From JAAYHV01 sp035268985 (GTDB lineage Bacteria > Bacillota > Clostridia > Peptostreptococcales > Anaerovoracaceae): DNA of 28,217 nucleotides. A model generated the notes under the pieces. It did no database searches. It was not told the origin of the DNA and worked only from the letters and a program-made list of their open reading frames with translations. Position numbers and translations under genes: made by a program. Below, in pieces: positions 1 through 9,192 of this stretch. The stretch is taken from positions 1 through 28,217 of the forward strand of contig DATFJV010000136.1 of NCBI GenBank assembly GCA_035268985.1. Reading direction: 5' to 3'. Position 1 is the first letter of the stretch; the number at the start of each line of letters is the position of its first letter.

Positions 1-2
1 CT

Positions 3-77
3 TGGCTAGGGTAGCAGGATTCGAACCTGCGCATCATGGAATCAGAATCCAATGCCTTACCACTTGGCGATACCCCA
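3..77 (-). tRNA. tRNA-Gln (CTG)
   Basis: The minus strand folds as a tRNA with acceptor TGGGGTA pairing to TACCCTA (one G-U), a T-arm with GGTTCGAATCC, and anticodon loop TTCTGAT, which gives anticodon CTG (Gln). The 3' CCA is encoded. The outermost anticodon-stem pair appears to be a T-T mismatch. It is the last complete gene of the cluster before the left edge, so the cluster may continue outside the window. Confidence 0.93.
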
Positions 78-84
78 ATAAATA

Positions 85-161
85 TGGGGTGGGTAGTGGG
101 AGTCGAACCCACGTATACAGGAGCCACAACCCTGTGTCTTAACCACTTGACGATACCCACC
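85..161 (-). tRNA. tRNA-His (GTG)
   Basis: Acceptor GTGGGTA pairs with TACCCAC, the anticodon is GTG, and CCA is encoded. The template carries the extra 5' G (-1) opposite the discriminator C, the hallmark of tRNA-His; it is base 161. Without it the gene is 85-160. Only 7 bases separate it from tRNA-Gln, so both are processed from one precursor. Confidence 0.96.
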
Positions 162-227
162 ATATATGTTTTTGCAAAAAAAATTATAACATTTTAATAT
201 TCCAATGTCAATTAAGTAAAATAAATA

Positions 228-304
228 TGGCGACCTGGATCGGGCTCGAACCGACGACCTCCAGCGTGACAGGCTGGCATTCTAACCAACTGAACTACCA
301 GGCC
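228..304 (-). tRNA. tRNA-Asp (GTC)
   Basis: Cloverleaf on the minus strand with acceptor GGCCTGG, anticodon loop CTGTCAC (anticodon GTC, Asp), T-arm GGTTCGAGCCC and encoded CCA. The 66-base AT-rich gap to tRNA-His shows no terminator, so it probably belongs to the same transcript. Confidence 0.96.
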
Positions 305-315
305 GAATATTTAAA

Positions 316-391
316 TGGTGGGCGTAATAGGGCTCGAACCTATGACCCCCTGCTTGTAAGGCAGGTGCTCTCCCAGCTGAGCTATACGCCC
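316..391 (-). tRNA. tRNA-Val (TAC)
   Basis: Cloverleaf on the minus strand with acceptor GGGCGTA pairing TACGCCC, anticodon loop CTTACAA (anticodon TAC, Val), T-arm AGGTTCGAGCCCT and encoded CCA. Three bases separate it from tRNA-Met. Confidence 0.96.
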
Positions 392-394
392 CCA

Positions 395-471
395 TGGTAG
401 CGGCGAGTGGACTCGAACCACCGACCTTCCGGGTATGAACCGGACGCTCTAGCCAACTAAGCTACACCGCC
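395..471 (-). tRNA. tRNA-Met (CAT), elongator type
   Basis: Acceptor GGCGGTG pairs with the 3' arm ending CGCCGCTACCA, and the anticodon is CAT. The acceptor lacks the mismatched first pair and the three anticodon-stem G-C pairs typical of initiator tRNA, so elongator Met is the best reading. A tRNA-Ile2 with lysidine-modified CAT cannot be excluded by sequence alone but fits less well. It is the first gene of the cluster after the promoter. Confidence 0.92.
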
Positions 472-505
472 AAAATAGCGCGACTTTCAAATCGTCGCAA
501 GTGAT

Positions 506-534
506 ATAATACCAAAAAACAGAATTTTTGTCAA
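506..534 (-). promoter_or_regulatory. Sigma-A promoter of the tRNA cluster
   Basis: On the minus strand TTGACA (534-529) is followed by exactly 17 bases and TATTAT (511-506). Transcription would start near 499, about 28 bases before tRNA-Met. The leader begins with a short hairpin (GCGAC, 9-nt loop, GTCGC; 498-480). The promoter lies 18 bases beyond the stop of the galactoside operon, with no terminator between them. Confidence 0.9.
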
Positions 535-552
535 TGTTTTTTATGATATTTT

Positions 553-3500
553 TTAATTAATTCTTTTAGTCCCATCCACAATTTTTATTGTTTCAAAAGA
601 AGCTTTATAACCTATTTTATTAAGGTAAATTCTGCCCACATTTTCCGTGAATTCTTGTAAATATTTAGTATTTACTATAGCTATTGCACATCCACTAAAT
701 CCTGCACCCGTCATCCTAGCTCCCAACACTCCATTTTGCATTCTAGCAGCATCTACTATTGTATTCAGTTCTAATCCTGTAACTTCATAATCATCCCTTA
801 GCGAATCATGAGATACATTAAGAAGTTTTCCAAAAGCTTCTATGTCATTTAATACCAATAATTCCTTTGCCTCATATACCCTCTTATTTTCCGATATAAC
901 GTGCCTTGCCCTTCTATAGAAGGTTTCGTCTGGTATTAACATTTTCTTCTCTTCTAGCTCATTTAAGGCTATCTCACATAGACTCTTAGCTTCGACTTCT
1001 TTATTTAAATACATAAGAATCTCGTTACACTCTTTTCGCCTATCATTATATTTGGATTCACTAAGTTTTCGCTCTTTATTAGTGTTACATATTACTATTG
1101 AATAACCCTTTAAGTTTATAGGCACATATTCATAGTCTAAATTATCAGTGTCAAGATATATACAGTTATTTCTTTTACCAAGAATCACCGCCATTTGATC
1201 CATAATGCCACACGCAACACCTATATGTTCATTTTCAGCTTTTTGACATAATAGGGCTAACTTTTTATCTTCAATAAAAAGCCCGTATTCCTCGTTAATT
1301 ATGTGTGCAGTTAATGCTTCTAAGGAAGCAGATGAAGATAAACCACTTCCCTTAGGAAGATTACTCTTTACATGTAAATTAAAACCTTTATCAATGGAAT
1401 GCCCCATGGCTTTTATCTCAAGCAGTACAGCTTTTATGTAACTCGACCAACTATCATTTACTTTAATTAAAATTTCATCTATATCAAATACATATTCGCC
1501 ATCTTCAGAAAATTCATAACTATATAAATGAACTTCTTCATCATCACGCTTTGAAAAATAACCTGTGATACCTAAACTAATTGCACAAGGGAGCACCTTG
1601 CCACCGTTATAGTCAATATGTTCGCCAATCAAGTTCACTCTTCCTGGAGAAAAATATTCATGGGCTTTCTCCATGACAAAGATTCTAGAAGAAAAGTCAG
1701 GTAAAATCCTTGTATCATCGTTGTAACCCGTACCAGAAAATCCAGCTTTTAATTTAACTCCTAAATTATTCAAATATTCACCAGTTAAGAAATAGTTCTC
1801 AACTTCTCCATTTAACTTAACAAACTTGGAAACAACATTATGTAGCGTTGATTTATTCTTAATATGAATAGGTGATACCGTATTTATAAGGCTTCCAAAC
1901 TCCATTATATTAGTATCAATAACTCTATTTTTAAAGCAATAATGTGAATCATTTTCCAAATCCTTAGATATAAATTTTAGATATCCGTAATTAGGCTTTG
2001 CCAATTCCTGAAAAATCATTCCTATTCCAACAGTTTTATCTTTATTAGTTACCATCCAAGAATTTTTATCGATCCTCTTAAAGTCACCAAATTGAAGATC
2101 TTTCCTATATTCCTTATACCAGTTAATTTGTTCTTTTATTACATCTTTTTCTTCTTTGCTCAATTCAGAGATATTTAGTTCATATCCTAAAAGCCCAAAG
2201 CAAGCCACTTGAAATCTAGTTTCAACACTTGTCTTTCTCAACGTCTGATGGTTAGGACTATCAGAAACATGTGCAGATATTGTTGATAATGGATAACCAT
2301 AACTATACCCTCTTTGTATAGACGCCCTACATAAAGCATCAGTGTTATCACTTGCCCATATTTGGGGCATATAGCAAAGCATCCCTAAATCAAATCTGTT
2401 TCCACCAGACGCGCAACTTTCAAAAAGAATCTCTGTAAATTCTTTTTGAAGCTTATTAAGAATTTCATATAAACCTAATACGTATCTATGAGCCACTTCA
2501 CCTTGTCTATCTTTAGATAGAGACTTTGAGTAAATATCCGAGAAAATCCTATTCATATCCCACTTGACATATTTTATATTTCCAGAATTGAACAGATTTT
2601 TCATTTGTTCATATATATATTTTTTCACTTCTTTTTTAGTTAAATCAAGTAAAAGCTGATTGCGACCCAAACTTTGATTAACTTTATCATTTTCCATAGC
2701 GTATTCAGGATGCTTTCTGTAAAGGTCACTATCCCTGTTTACCATTTCAGGTTCAACCCATATACCAAAATCAAGTCCAATTTCATTTATTTTATTGGCG
2801 ATTCCTTCTATCCCGTTTGGTAATTTCTTTTTATTTGGATACCAATCCCCCAAGGATTTAGTATCATCATTTCTTTTGCCAAACCAACCATCATCCAAAA
2901 CAAAAAGTTCAACGCCAACCTCTTTTGCTGCTTTCGCCATATTCAATATTTTGCTTTGATTAAAATCAAAATATGCAGCTTCCCAACTGTTATTAAGCAC
3001 CGGCCTTTCCCTATTCTTCCAATATCCCCTTATTATATTTTCGTTAACAAAGGAATGCATATTATGGCTGATACCATTAAACCCTTTATCAGAATAAGTC
3101 AATACAGCCTCTGGGGACTCAAAGGTTCCACCCTTTATCAGTCCCCACTTAAAACCATTTGGATTTATTCCACTTACAAATCTTAGCTTATCATAACTAT
3201 TAATTTCAACAGCCTCATAGTGATTCCCACTGTATATTAGATTCATTCCATAAACGTTGCCACTTTCTTGATTTGAATTAATATCAGATAGCATAACAAA
3301 AGGATTATGTCTAGATGAGGATGTGCCTGTAAAGGAACTATTTACTAAAAGACCTGTTTTACAAGGCATTTTGTTAATTTCCATTTCCCTCGCCCATGCA
3401 CCAGAAAAGGTTATAAATTGGAAATCATTATTATCAAAGTCCAACTGCGCACTCATTATTCTATTAATATTAATAGAATGTTCACTTTTATTAACTACAT

Positions 3501-3981
3501 TAGCCCTTCTTGTAATTACATTACTTTTGGCATATATGGTATAGAAAAGTTCCAAATATACATCTCTACTTCTTTCTTTCAATGTTATTTTTAACCTTTC
3601 CTCCTTTTCACTACCATAAGAGATTGGAAGAGTCTTGCATTCGTCCTCATAACCTATTTTATATTCTTTATATATAAAGTCGGAAGTATTGCTCCCATCT
3701 TTATATTCGCATAATATAAAAGGCTCTCTAATATCACCCTTGCCGTAGGAAGAATATTCCAAGCACATATCCTCCAAGCAAAGACCGTTGAATTCATCAG
3801 AATAACTTATGGTACTGCCCCTAGGAAACTCATGCTTTTCTCTTGCAGCTTCATCCATAGGGAAAGGCTTGATCTTTTTTCCATAATAAACATGCTCAAG
3901 CAAAAGAGCTTCAGTAACTCTGAAGATATAACTTGTATTATCAGTATTAAGTATAAAAAGATTGTTAATCTTATTTATCAT
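553..3981 (-). CDS. GH36 alpha-galactosidase fused to galactokinase
   Basis: One uninterrupted 1142-residue frame carries two enzymes. Residues 1-770 are a full-length GH36 alpha-galactosidase: an N-terminal beta-sandwich, then a TIM barrel with VLDDGWFG (361-368), KWDMNR containing the nucleophile Asp475, and SDNTD containing the acid/base Asp545, ending in the usual C-terminal beta domain. Residues 773-1142 are a GHMP galactokinase with PGRVNLIGEHIDYNGG (779-794), the phosphate loop PKGSGLSSSA (876-885), catalytic Asp928 in GIMDQ, and a C-terminal GARMTGAGFSG. The kinase lacks the roughly 20-residue lead normal in free GalK; the domains join almost directly. Predicted role: release galactose from melibiose/raffinose-type sugars in the cytoplasm (no signal peptide) and phosphorylate it to Gal-1-P. 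AGAGGT precedes the start, which overlaps the transporter by 11 bases. AgaSK (GH36 plus sucrose kinase) is a known analogous design. Confidence 0.94.
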   Translation of the reverse strand: MINKINNLFILNTDNTSYIFRVTEALLLEHVYYGKKIKPFPMDEAAREKHEFPRGSTISYSDEFNGLCLEDMCLEYSSYGKGDIREPFILCEYKDGSNTSDFIYKEYKIGYEDECKTLPISYGSEKEERLKITLKERSRDVYLELFYTIYAKSNVITRRANVVNKSEHSININRIMSAQLDFDNNDFQFITFSGAWAREMEINKMPCKTGLLVNSSFTGTSSSRHNPFVMLSDINSNQESGNVYGMNLIYSGNHYEAVEINSYDKLRFVSGINPNGFKWGLIKGGTFESPEAVLTYSDKGFNGISHNMHSFVNENIIRGYWKNRERPVLNNSWEAAYFDFNQSKILNMAKAAKEVGVELFVLDDGWFGKRNDDTKSLGDWYPNKKKLPNGIEGIANKINEIGLDFGIWVEPEMVNRDSDLYRKHPEYAMENDKVNQSLGRNQLLLDLTKKEVKKYIYEQMKNLFNSGNIKYVKWDMNRIFSDIYSKSLSKDRQGEVAHRYVLGLYEILNKLQKEFTEILFESCASGGNRFDLGMLCYMPQIWASDNTDALCRASIQRGYSYGYPLSTISAHVSDSPNHQTLRKTSVETRFQVACFGLLGYELNISELSKEEKDVIKEQINWYKEYRKDLQFGDFKRIDKNSWMVTNKDKTVGIGMIFQELAKPNYGYLKFISKDLENDSHYCFKNRVIDTNIMEFGSLINTVSPIHIKNKSTLHNVVSKFVKLNGEVENYFLTGEYLNNLGVKLKAGFSGTGYNDDTRILPDFSSRIFVMEKAHEYFSPGRVNLIGEHIDYNGGKVLPCAISLGITGYFSKRDDEEVHLYSYEFSEDGEYVFDIDEILIKVNDSWSSYIKAVLLEIKAMGHSIDKGFNLHVKSNLPKGSGLSSSASLEALTAHIINEEYGLFIEDKKLALLCQKAENEHIGVACGIMDQMAVILGKRNNCIYLDTDNLDYEYVPINLKGYSIVICNTNKERKLSESKYNDRRKECNEILMYLNKEVEAKSLCEIALNELEEKKMLIPDETFYRRARHVISENKRVYEAKELLVLNDIEAFGKLLNVSHDSLRDDYEVTGLELNTIVDAARMQNGVLGARMTGAGFSGCAIAIVNTKYLQEFTENVGRIYLNKIGYKASFETIKIVDGTKRIN

Positions 3982-5335
3982 TAGCGACCTCTTCTTGCCT
4001 ATCTTTTATTTCACCCATTATTTCTTTCATTCTATTCTCAGTAAGCTTATACTTAAAAGCAAAGAAAATTATAGATATTAATAGTCCAACCATAGGCACT
4101 ATTATCATTAAAATTCTCAAACCGCTTAATGTAGAAACAGTTTGAATAGCTGCATCCTTATCAAGTTTAATGAAATCTAATCCAATTCCAGCAATAAATA
4201 CCGATATTGCAGAAGCAAGCTTAACTACAAAAGTTTGTAGCGAAAATACAACGCTTTCATTTCTTTGACCATTTTTCCACTGACCATAATCAACTGTATC
4301 AGCCAAAAATATTGTAGTAAGCACTGTAGCAAGACCAAATCCAAAGAATATTATAATGGCTGCAACGCAAAGAAGTATTATGTTTTGATTATTTAAGATC
4401 CCCAATGTAAATAACATTGTGTATCCAACTAATGTAGTTATAATTGCACCAATTAATATTCTTTTACATCCAAATTTTTTTCTAAACATCGGTAAACTTA
4501 TCATGGATAATACTTGGACCGCACCACCTACTGTAGCAAATAAACCAAATAATTCAACATTACCAATATCAAATCTGAAGAAATATATTGCAAGTTGATT
4601 AGTTAGATAGAGGGAAGCATTAAACACTATAATTGCAACTACTACTACCATAGCTTGGTCATTATGAATTAAAGATACAAACATTTCTTTTACTGTTGCA
4701 GCCTTTTGCTTACTTTCATGTTTCTCATTTACATTAGTAACTGTAGCCAATATTCCTATTATAAAAAAGGCACAAACTAACAGGGAAACCCTACTGAATC
4801 CTAGGCTTTCATCTCCGCCACCTAGTAAGGGAACTAAAACTAATGCCAATGCTGTTGGTATTGCAAACCCCAACCCCGCGCAGCTTCTTGCTATTACGGA
4901 AATATTTTCCCTTTCCTTTCCAGGCTCTGTAATAGCAGGAATCATTGACCAATAAGGAATATCCATTATTGTGTATGTTACGCCCCATACAATATATGCT
5001 ATTGATGCATATACTAATAGGCTGTTACCTTCCAAGCCTTCCGGTACCGAATACATGGCATATAGCACAGCTGCATTTATAATAGTACCTATTAATAGCC
5101 ACGGCCTGAATTTACCATATCTTGTTCTTGTTTTTTCAACAACAATACCCATAAAAGGATCATTTACAGCATCAAATATTCTCGCTACCATAAAGAGTAC
5201 ACCTATAAATGTGGCTGATATACCCAAAACCGTATTATAATAATACATTAAGAAACCTGATACAAATGCATAAACCATGTCTTTACCAACAGCACCTAAG
5301 CCGTAGGAAACCTTTTCTCTAACAGATAGTCCCAT
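3971..5335 (-). CDS. MelB-type galactoside:cation symporter (GPH family)
   Basis: This 454-residue, 12-helix major facilitator protein of the glycoside-pentoside-hexuronide family imports disaccharides with Na+, Li+ or H+. The MelB signature residues fall in the same places: Lys18-Asp19 in YGLGAVGKDM, the cation-site pair Asp55 and Asp59 in FDAVNDP, Asp125 in the segment YTIMDIPYW (Asp124 in MelB), and the loop motif RTRYGKFRPW. There is no C-terminal PTS IIA-like domain as in LacS, so it is not under that kind of control. The start follows AAGGAGG and lies 1 base after the stop of the GT-B gene. Given neighbouring alpha- and beta-galactosidases, melibiose, raffinose-type sugars or lactose are likely cargo; the exact substrate is not readable. 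Confidence 0.9.
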   Translation of the reverse strand: MGLSVREKVSYGLGAVGKDMVYAFVSGFLMYYYNTVLGISATFIGVLFMVARIFDAVNDPFMGIVVEKTRTRYGKFRPWLLIGTIINAAVLYAMYSVPEGLEGNSLLVYASIAYIVWGVTYTIMDIPYWSMIPAITEPGKERENISVIARSCAGLGFAIPTALALVLVPLLGGGDESLGFSRVSLLVCAFFIIGILATVTNVNEKHESKQKAATVKEMFVSLIHNDQAMVVVVAIIVFNASLYLTNQLAIYFFRFDIGNVELFGLFATVGGAVQVLSMISLPMFRKKFGCKRILIGAIITTLVGYTMLFTLGILNNQNIILLCVAAIIIFFGFGLATVLTTIFLADTVDYGQWKNGQRNESVVFSLQTFVVKLASAISVFIAGIGLDFIKLDKDAAIQTVSTLSGLRILMIIVPMVGLLISIIFFAFKYKLTENRMKEIMGEIKDRQEEVANDK

Positions 5336-5336
5336 A

Positions 5337-6797
5337 CTAAATTTCCTCCTTGATTTTTATTGCTTTCTTAATTACGTTATACGCCCCATCATAAATTCCA
5401 AATTCATAATTTCTCACAATATTATAACACATTTTATTTATTACATCTCGATCTTCCATCATCATTTTCAACATTTGAATAATATTTGGAATATCCTCGC
5501 ATTCAATCGTTCCATCTCCAAGTTCAGAAGAATGAATTGCTCCCCATTTCTCATGACCTCCAACTCTTTTTATGAATAGTTTTGGTATAGGATAAAAAGC
5601 AAGTTCGCTTGGCTTTGTTATTAAAACATCACTGCATCTAATTAATAAATTCGTCATATATACCGCTTCAAATATATCCTCATGATAAAAAGAATGAATG
5701 CCGTAAATGTCTTTATTTAACCAATGATTAGCATATTTTACCGACTTGTCCCAATCGTCAAAATGCTCCATGGTTATATTTTTTAGCCCTTCTATATCTT
5801 TAACTAAGTTTATCCACACATTTTTATAATCTCCTACATTTACAAATACTACTGCCTCCTTCCTTTTCACAAAAGGCATTAAATATTTAATTATAGCAGC
5901 AAATATTTCCCCTTGGGCACCTGCTCCACCTATTGTTAACAAAAATCTCATAGGTTTATTGCTCTTGTTTCTCTCTATTCTTTTTTCACAATCAATCTTT
6001 ATATTAGAAACAAGCTCGTGATCAATATAATGTCCCGTTTCTTCTATGTATTCCTTTGGTATAGATTTTAATATATTATTTCCATCCATACCTCTTAATG
6101 CCCTATATCCCAGATATGAAGAATACGTTTGTACAGTATGATAACTGCCTTCAGCTAGATGAAGTGCCATGGGCCAATTATCAGGGATTACATTAACAAC
6201 ATGTTTCATTCCTCCATGAACAGCTGCTTGCGCAGGCCATACATGAGTTGCAACAACTGGTATATCCTTAGGAACCTCTTTAAACAACGGTGCCATAAGC
6301 TCAGCATTTTTTTGATCCACTGCATTATATGATATCTTTCTAAAACCTTCATAATTTAAAGGTTCCCAATAGTATTTATTAAAAGTTTTACTTTTAGATG
6401 ATAACCTTGAACCAAAAGAATATAGTTCATTTTGATTATTTATAACTTTTCCTCCCGTTGAAACCTTCATAGAATTCAAATCCATCCAATATGGCGTATA
6501 TCCAAGAGAATTAGCAGCTGAAGCCATGGCCATTGAAATCCTATAATGACCAAAACCCATTCTGATGTTTCCAATAATTATACTTTTATCATCGTATATA
6601 TCTTCTTGCTCTCCTAGCACCATATTTTTAACACCAAGGGGCTCTTTAAGTGTCCTATTATCCTCTAAATGATAATAGTATGATATATCTTTATCATCCC
6701 CAAACTTTTCGATGAATTTTTCTTTTGATTTTTCAGCTTTAAGGACAGTTTTTTCAGACATTTTATTACCAAATATTTTTTTACTTCTGTCAATCAT
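5337..6797 (-). CDS. GT-B-fold protein of unknown function (GT28/MurG-like features)
   Basis: I do not recognise the exact family of this 486-residue protein. It has two Rossmann-like halves. The N-terminal half has a strand-glycine loop IIGNIRMGFGHYR (74-86), like the substrate-side loop of MurG and monogalactosyldiacylglycerol synthases. The C-terminal half has LLTIGGAGAQGE (286-297) and ITKPSELAFYPIPKLFIKR (393-411), the positions where GT-B enzymes hold the nucleotide sugar. No signal peptide or membrane helix is obvious; residues 1-60 are charged and probably helical. It overlaps the GH2 gene by ATGA and abuts the symporter, so it is made with the galactoside enzymes. It could be a UDP-galactose-using transferase, a glycoside phosphorylase-like enzyme or a sugar sensor. 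The first is a guess from fold only. Confidence 0.55.
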   Translation of the reverse strand: MIDRSKKIFGNKMSEKTVLKAEKSKEKFIEKFGDDKDISYYYHLEDNRTLKEPLGVKNMVLGEQEDIYDDKSIIIGNIRMGFGHYRISMAMASAANSLGYTPYWMDLNSMKVSTGGKVINNQNELYSFGSRLSSKSKTFNKYYWEPLNYEGFRKISYNAVDQKNAELMAPLFKEVPKDIPVVATHVWPAQAAVHGGMKHVVNVIPDNWPMALHLAEGSYHTVQTYSSYLGYRALRGMDGNNILKSIPKEYIEETGHYIDHELVSNIKIDCEKRIERNKSNKPMRFLLTIGGAGAQGEIFAAIIKYLMPFVKRKEAVVFVNVGDYKNVWINLVKDIEGLKNITMEHFDDWDKSVKYANHWLNKDIYGIHSFYHEDIFEAVYMTNLLIRCSDVLITKPSELAFYPIPKLFIKRVGGHEKWGAIHSSELGDGTIECEDIPNIIQMLKMMMEDRDVINKMCYNIVRNYEFGIYDGAYNVIKKAIKIKEEI

Positions 6798-9160
6798 ATT
6801 TTGATTACCTCCTCTTTTTCGATTGAAAACTCAATTGACTCTATAATTTTATCTTTTTCTAATATATTAAGTCTACCTTTTCCCTCTTTGCCTATGGTTT
6901 TAATATACGTTCCACCCATACCACCTTTTAAACTTATAATTTTAGGGCCAATGATTTCGAGAGGTCCCTCGGTTTTTAAAACTATGGGTTCTTGGTAATA
7001 CCTCATTATCTGATTAAATTGATTTAACATTCTCAATCTAAGTAATGCAACATCATATGTTTCTCTTTCTACCAATTTTTGATTTTCAACATTTACTTCC
7101 AAATGTGATTCTTTATAAGATCCTTTTACAACACTTGTTGCTTCTTTTCCATCAACACATCCTACAAACCTAAAATCAGGTCTTTCCCCTCCCCAATTAC
7201 CTATATACTTTTCATAAAGTCTAGTAAATTCCATAGGGTTTAAACCATCAAATATCATCAATTTTATTGCTTTTATTTTATCTTTAATTTTAAATCCAGA
7301 TAATCCTACTTTTGAATATTTTAATAAAAGATATTTTATACTTTCTTTAGTTGTACTCTTGTATTTCTCACTGTCAAGCTTATTACCTATTATATCATCA
7401 ATCTCTATAGGCGGGTGTTTTAATCCTTTATACTTATTTTTGTCAGGATAAAACCTATTTATGTATTCGTCATTAATATATAGCTTAACGTAATCTGTAT
7501 TTGTAAAAGCATAAATCTCCCCTAATCTGCTCTCTGGATTTTCCCCTAAATTCATAGATGGCATTATCTCAAGCACAGGGATATCATCCCCTTGACTTTT
7601 ATATAAATATCCAGCTGGTTTTAAATTTCTAAACATATCGCATACACCATGATAACAAATCATATCATCACCACCAAAATCAACATGAGTTTGATAGTCT
7701 GACATGCACCATCCAAATCCACCAGATATATCATCTCTTTTACTAATTGTGTCTACTACTTTTGCATGCCTTAAAGCATGGTTGAGCAAATGTGATTCCG
7801 AATCAAAAGGTTTTGTAGGATACATATGACCGTTATATTCAGTAATTATATATGCTATTTTATCTTTGCCCGTTACACTCTTTCTACTTCTGACACCTTC
7901 ATTATAACCATTATAGCTAAAATCATTGAATGTATATACATCTTCTAATAAATTACTTTTATCATAGCATCTGACACCACCAGTAGGTCTGTATGGGTCT
8001 AGTATTTTAGCCACTTCATTTGTTTTTCTATAGAATTCATCCGAATCCTTGGATTCGTTAATTCTAACGCCCCACATAATTATAGATGGATGATTTCTAT
8101 AATTTAAAACCATATCCTCAACATTTACTATTGATAATTGCTTCCAATTTTCGTCTCCAATATGCTGCCATCCCGGAATCTCAGTAAATACTAATAAGCC
8201 CAATTCATCACAAGCTTCAATAAAATGCTTTGATTGGGGGTAATGAGAAGTCCTAACAGCATTTAGGGCTAGTTCCTCTTTTAGAATTTTTGCATCATAA
8301 ATTTGAGCACCTTTAGGCATAGCATAACCAACATATGGATAAGACTGATGTCTATTAAGTCCTCTAATTTTTATCTTCTCACCATTCAAGAAGAAACCCT
8401 TCTCAGTAAACTCAATATCCCTATACCCAAACCTTACAGTTTTTTCATCAATTATTTCACCATTGTTATACATTATGGCTTTTAAACTATACAACTTCGG
8501 ATTATCAATCCCCCATTTTTCAACTTCGCCCTCTATGTTAATTCTATATTTATTTTTTCCAATTGATTCTATGTTACAATCAATTTTTTTCTCATCATCA
8601 AATAATTCAAATCCAATATCATAATCTAATCCATTATCAATATATATATCCGAGTATAGATTATCATCTTGAGTGTGAACATACATATCAGATATGTATG
8701 ATTTATTTCTTATGGATAAGCTTACCTCTCTGTACAACCCGCTATAAGCTAAATAGTCCACAGTTCCACCAAAAGGTGGAATTTCAGGTTTCTCCCTACT
8801 ATCAACCCTTATACCTAAAGTATTATTACCTTTTAATAAATCGTTAGTCAATTCAGTTTCATATGGAGTATATCCACATTTATGTTCATTTAAGAGTTTG
8901 CCGTTAAGATAAACATATGAATGGTGTGCCGCACCTTCAATAATTAGAAACACTCTTTTGTTAGACCAAGCATCATCATAAATAATATTTTTTAAATAAA
9001 GGGAATCCCTTTGATATGTTTCATATCTAGCATAATTTGAATTTAGTAATACAAAATTATGGGGAAGTCTTACTTCTTCTCCATTACTATCACTATTTAT
9101 TAATATACCTTCACTGAAGTTTTTATAGTATTTCCAATGATTATTAATATGGATTATCAT
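6794..9160 (-). CDS. GH2 beta-galactosidase
   Basis: This 788-residue glycoside hydrolase family 2 enzyme is probably a beta-galactosidase hydrolysing lactose or other beta-galactosides in the cytoplasm (no signal peptide). Order: sugar-binding jelly roll (about 1-150, with FGGTVDYLAYSGLYREV), immunoglobulin-like domain (150-250), TIM barrel (from about 255) with RGLNRHQSYPYVG, acid/base Glu369 in WGVRINES and nucleophile Glu441 in ITEYNG, then beta domains to the C-terminus. It is shorter than E. coli LacZ (about 1020) and the acid/base motif is atypical, so another GH2 specificity such as beta-glucuronide is possible, though the operon argues for galactosides. First gene of the operon; GAGGGAT precedes the ATG. 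Confidence 0.85.
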   Translation of the reverse strand: MIIHINNHWKYYKNFSEGILINSDSNGEEVRLPHNFVLLNSNYARYETYQRDSLYLKNIIYDDAWSNKRVFLIIEGAAHHSYVYLNGKLLNEHKCGYTPYETELTNDLLKGNNTLGIRVDSREKPEIPPFGGTVDYLAYSGLYREVSLSIRNKSYISDMYVHTQDDNLYSDIYIDNGLDYDIGFELFDDEKKIDCNIESIGKNKYRINIEGEVEKWGIDNPKLYSLKAIMYNNGEIIDEKTVRFGYRDIEFTEKGFFLNGEKIKIRGLNRHQSYPYVGYAMPKGAQIYDAKILKEELALNAVRTSHYPQSKHFIEACDELGLLVFTEIPGWQHIGDENWKQLSIVNVEDMVLNYRNHPSIIMWGVRINESKDSDEFYRKTNEVAKILDPYRPTGGVRCYDKSNLLEDVYTFNDFSYNGYNEGVRSRKSVTGKDKIAYIITEYNGHMYPTKPFDSESHLLNHALRHAKVVDTISKRDDISGGFGWCMSDYQTHVDFGGDDMICYHGVCDMFRNLKPAGYLYKSQGDDIPVLEIMPSMNLGENPESRLGEIYAFTNTDYVKLYINDEYINRFYPDKNKYKGLKHPPIEIDDIIGNKLDSEKYKSTTKESIKYLLLKYSKVGLSGFKIKDKIKAIKLMIFDGLNPMEFTRLYEKYIGNWGGERPDFRFVGCVDGKEATSVVKGSYKESHLEVNVENQKLVERETYDVALLRLRMLNQFNQIMRYYQEPIVLKTEGPLEIIGPKIISLKGGMGGTYIKTIGKEGKGRLNILEKDKIIESIEFSIEKEEVIKI

Positions 9161-9171
9161 AGATCCCTCGC

Positions 9172-9192
9172 AATTAATATTATTTATTAATT
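9172..9192. promoter_or_regulatory. Candidate operator: perfect 8+8 inverted repeat over the transcription start
   Basis: AATTAATA, 5 bases, TATTAATT form a perfect 21-bp palindrome overlapping the last bases of the -10 and the predicted start of the galactoside operon, a classic repressor position. The sequence is all A/T in an AT-rich region, so chance occurrence is a real possibility. No repressor gene lies in the window. Confidence 0.35.

Noticed and set aside
395..471. Initiator tRNA-Met
   Set aside because: The first acceptor pair is a normal G-C and the anticodon stem lacks the run of three G-C pairs, so it reads as elongator Met.
553..3981. That the fusion is two genes joined by an assembly error
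   Set aside because: The frame is continuous across the junction, both halves keep all motifs, and the kinase half has no in-frame ATG with a ribosome binding site near base 1668; the nearest ATG is out of frame.
5337..6797. MurG or a diacylglycerol glucosyltransferase
   Set aside because: Only short loop similarities are visible, the membrane-binding hydrophobic patches are not evident, and the operon context is catabolic. I kept the neutral GT-B label.
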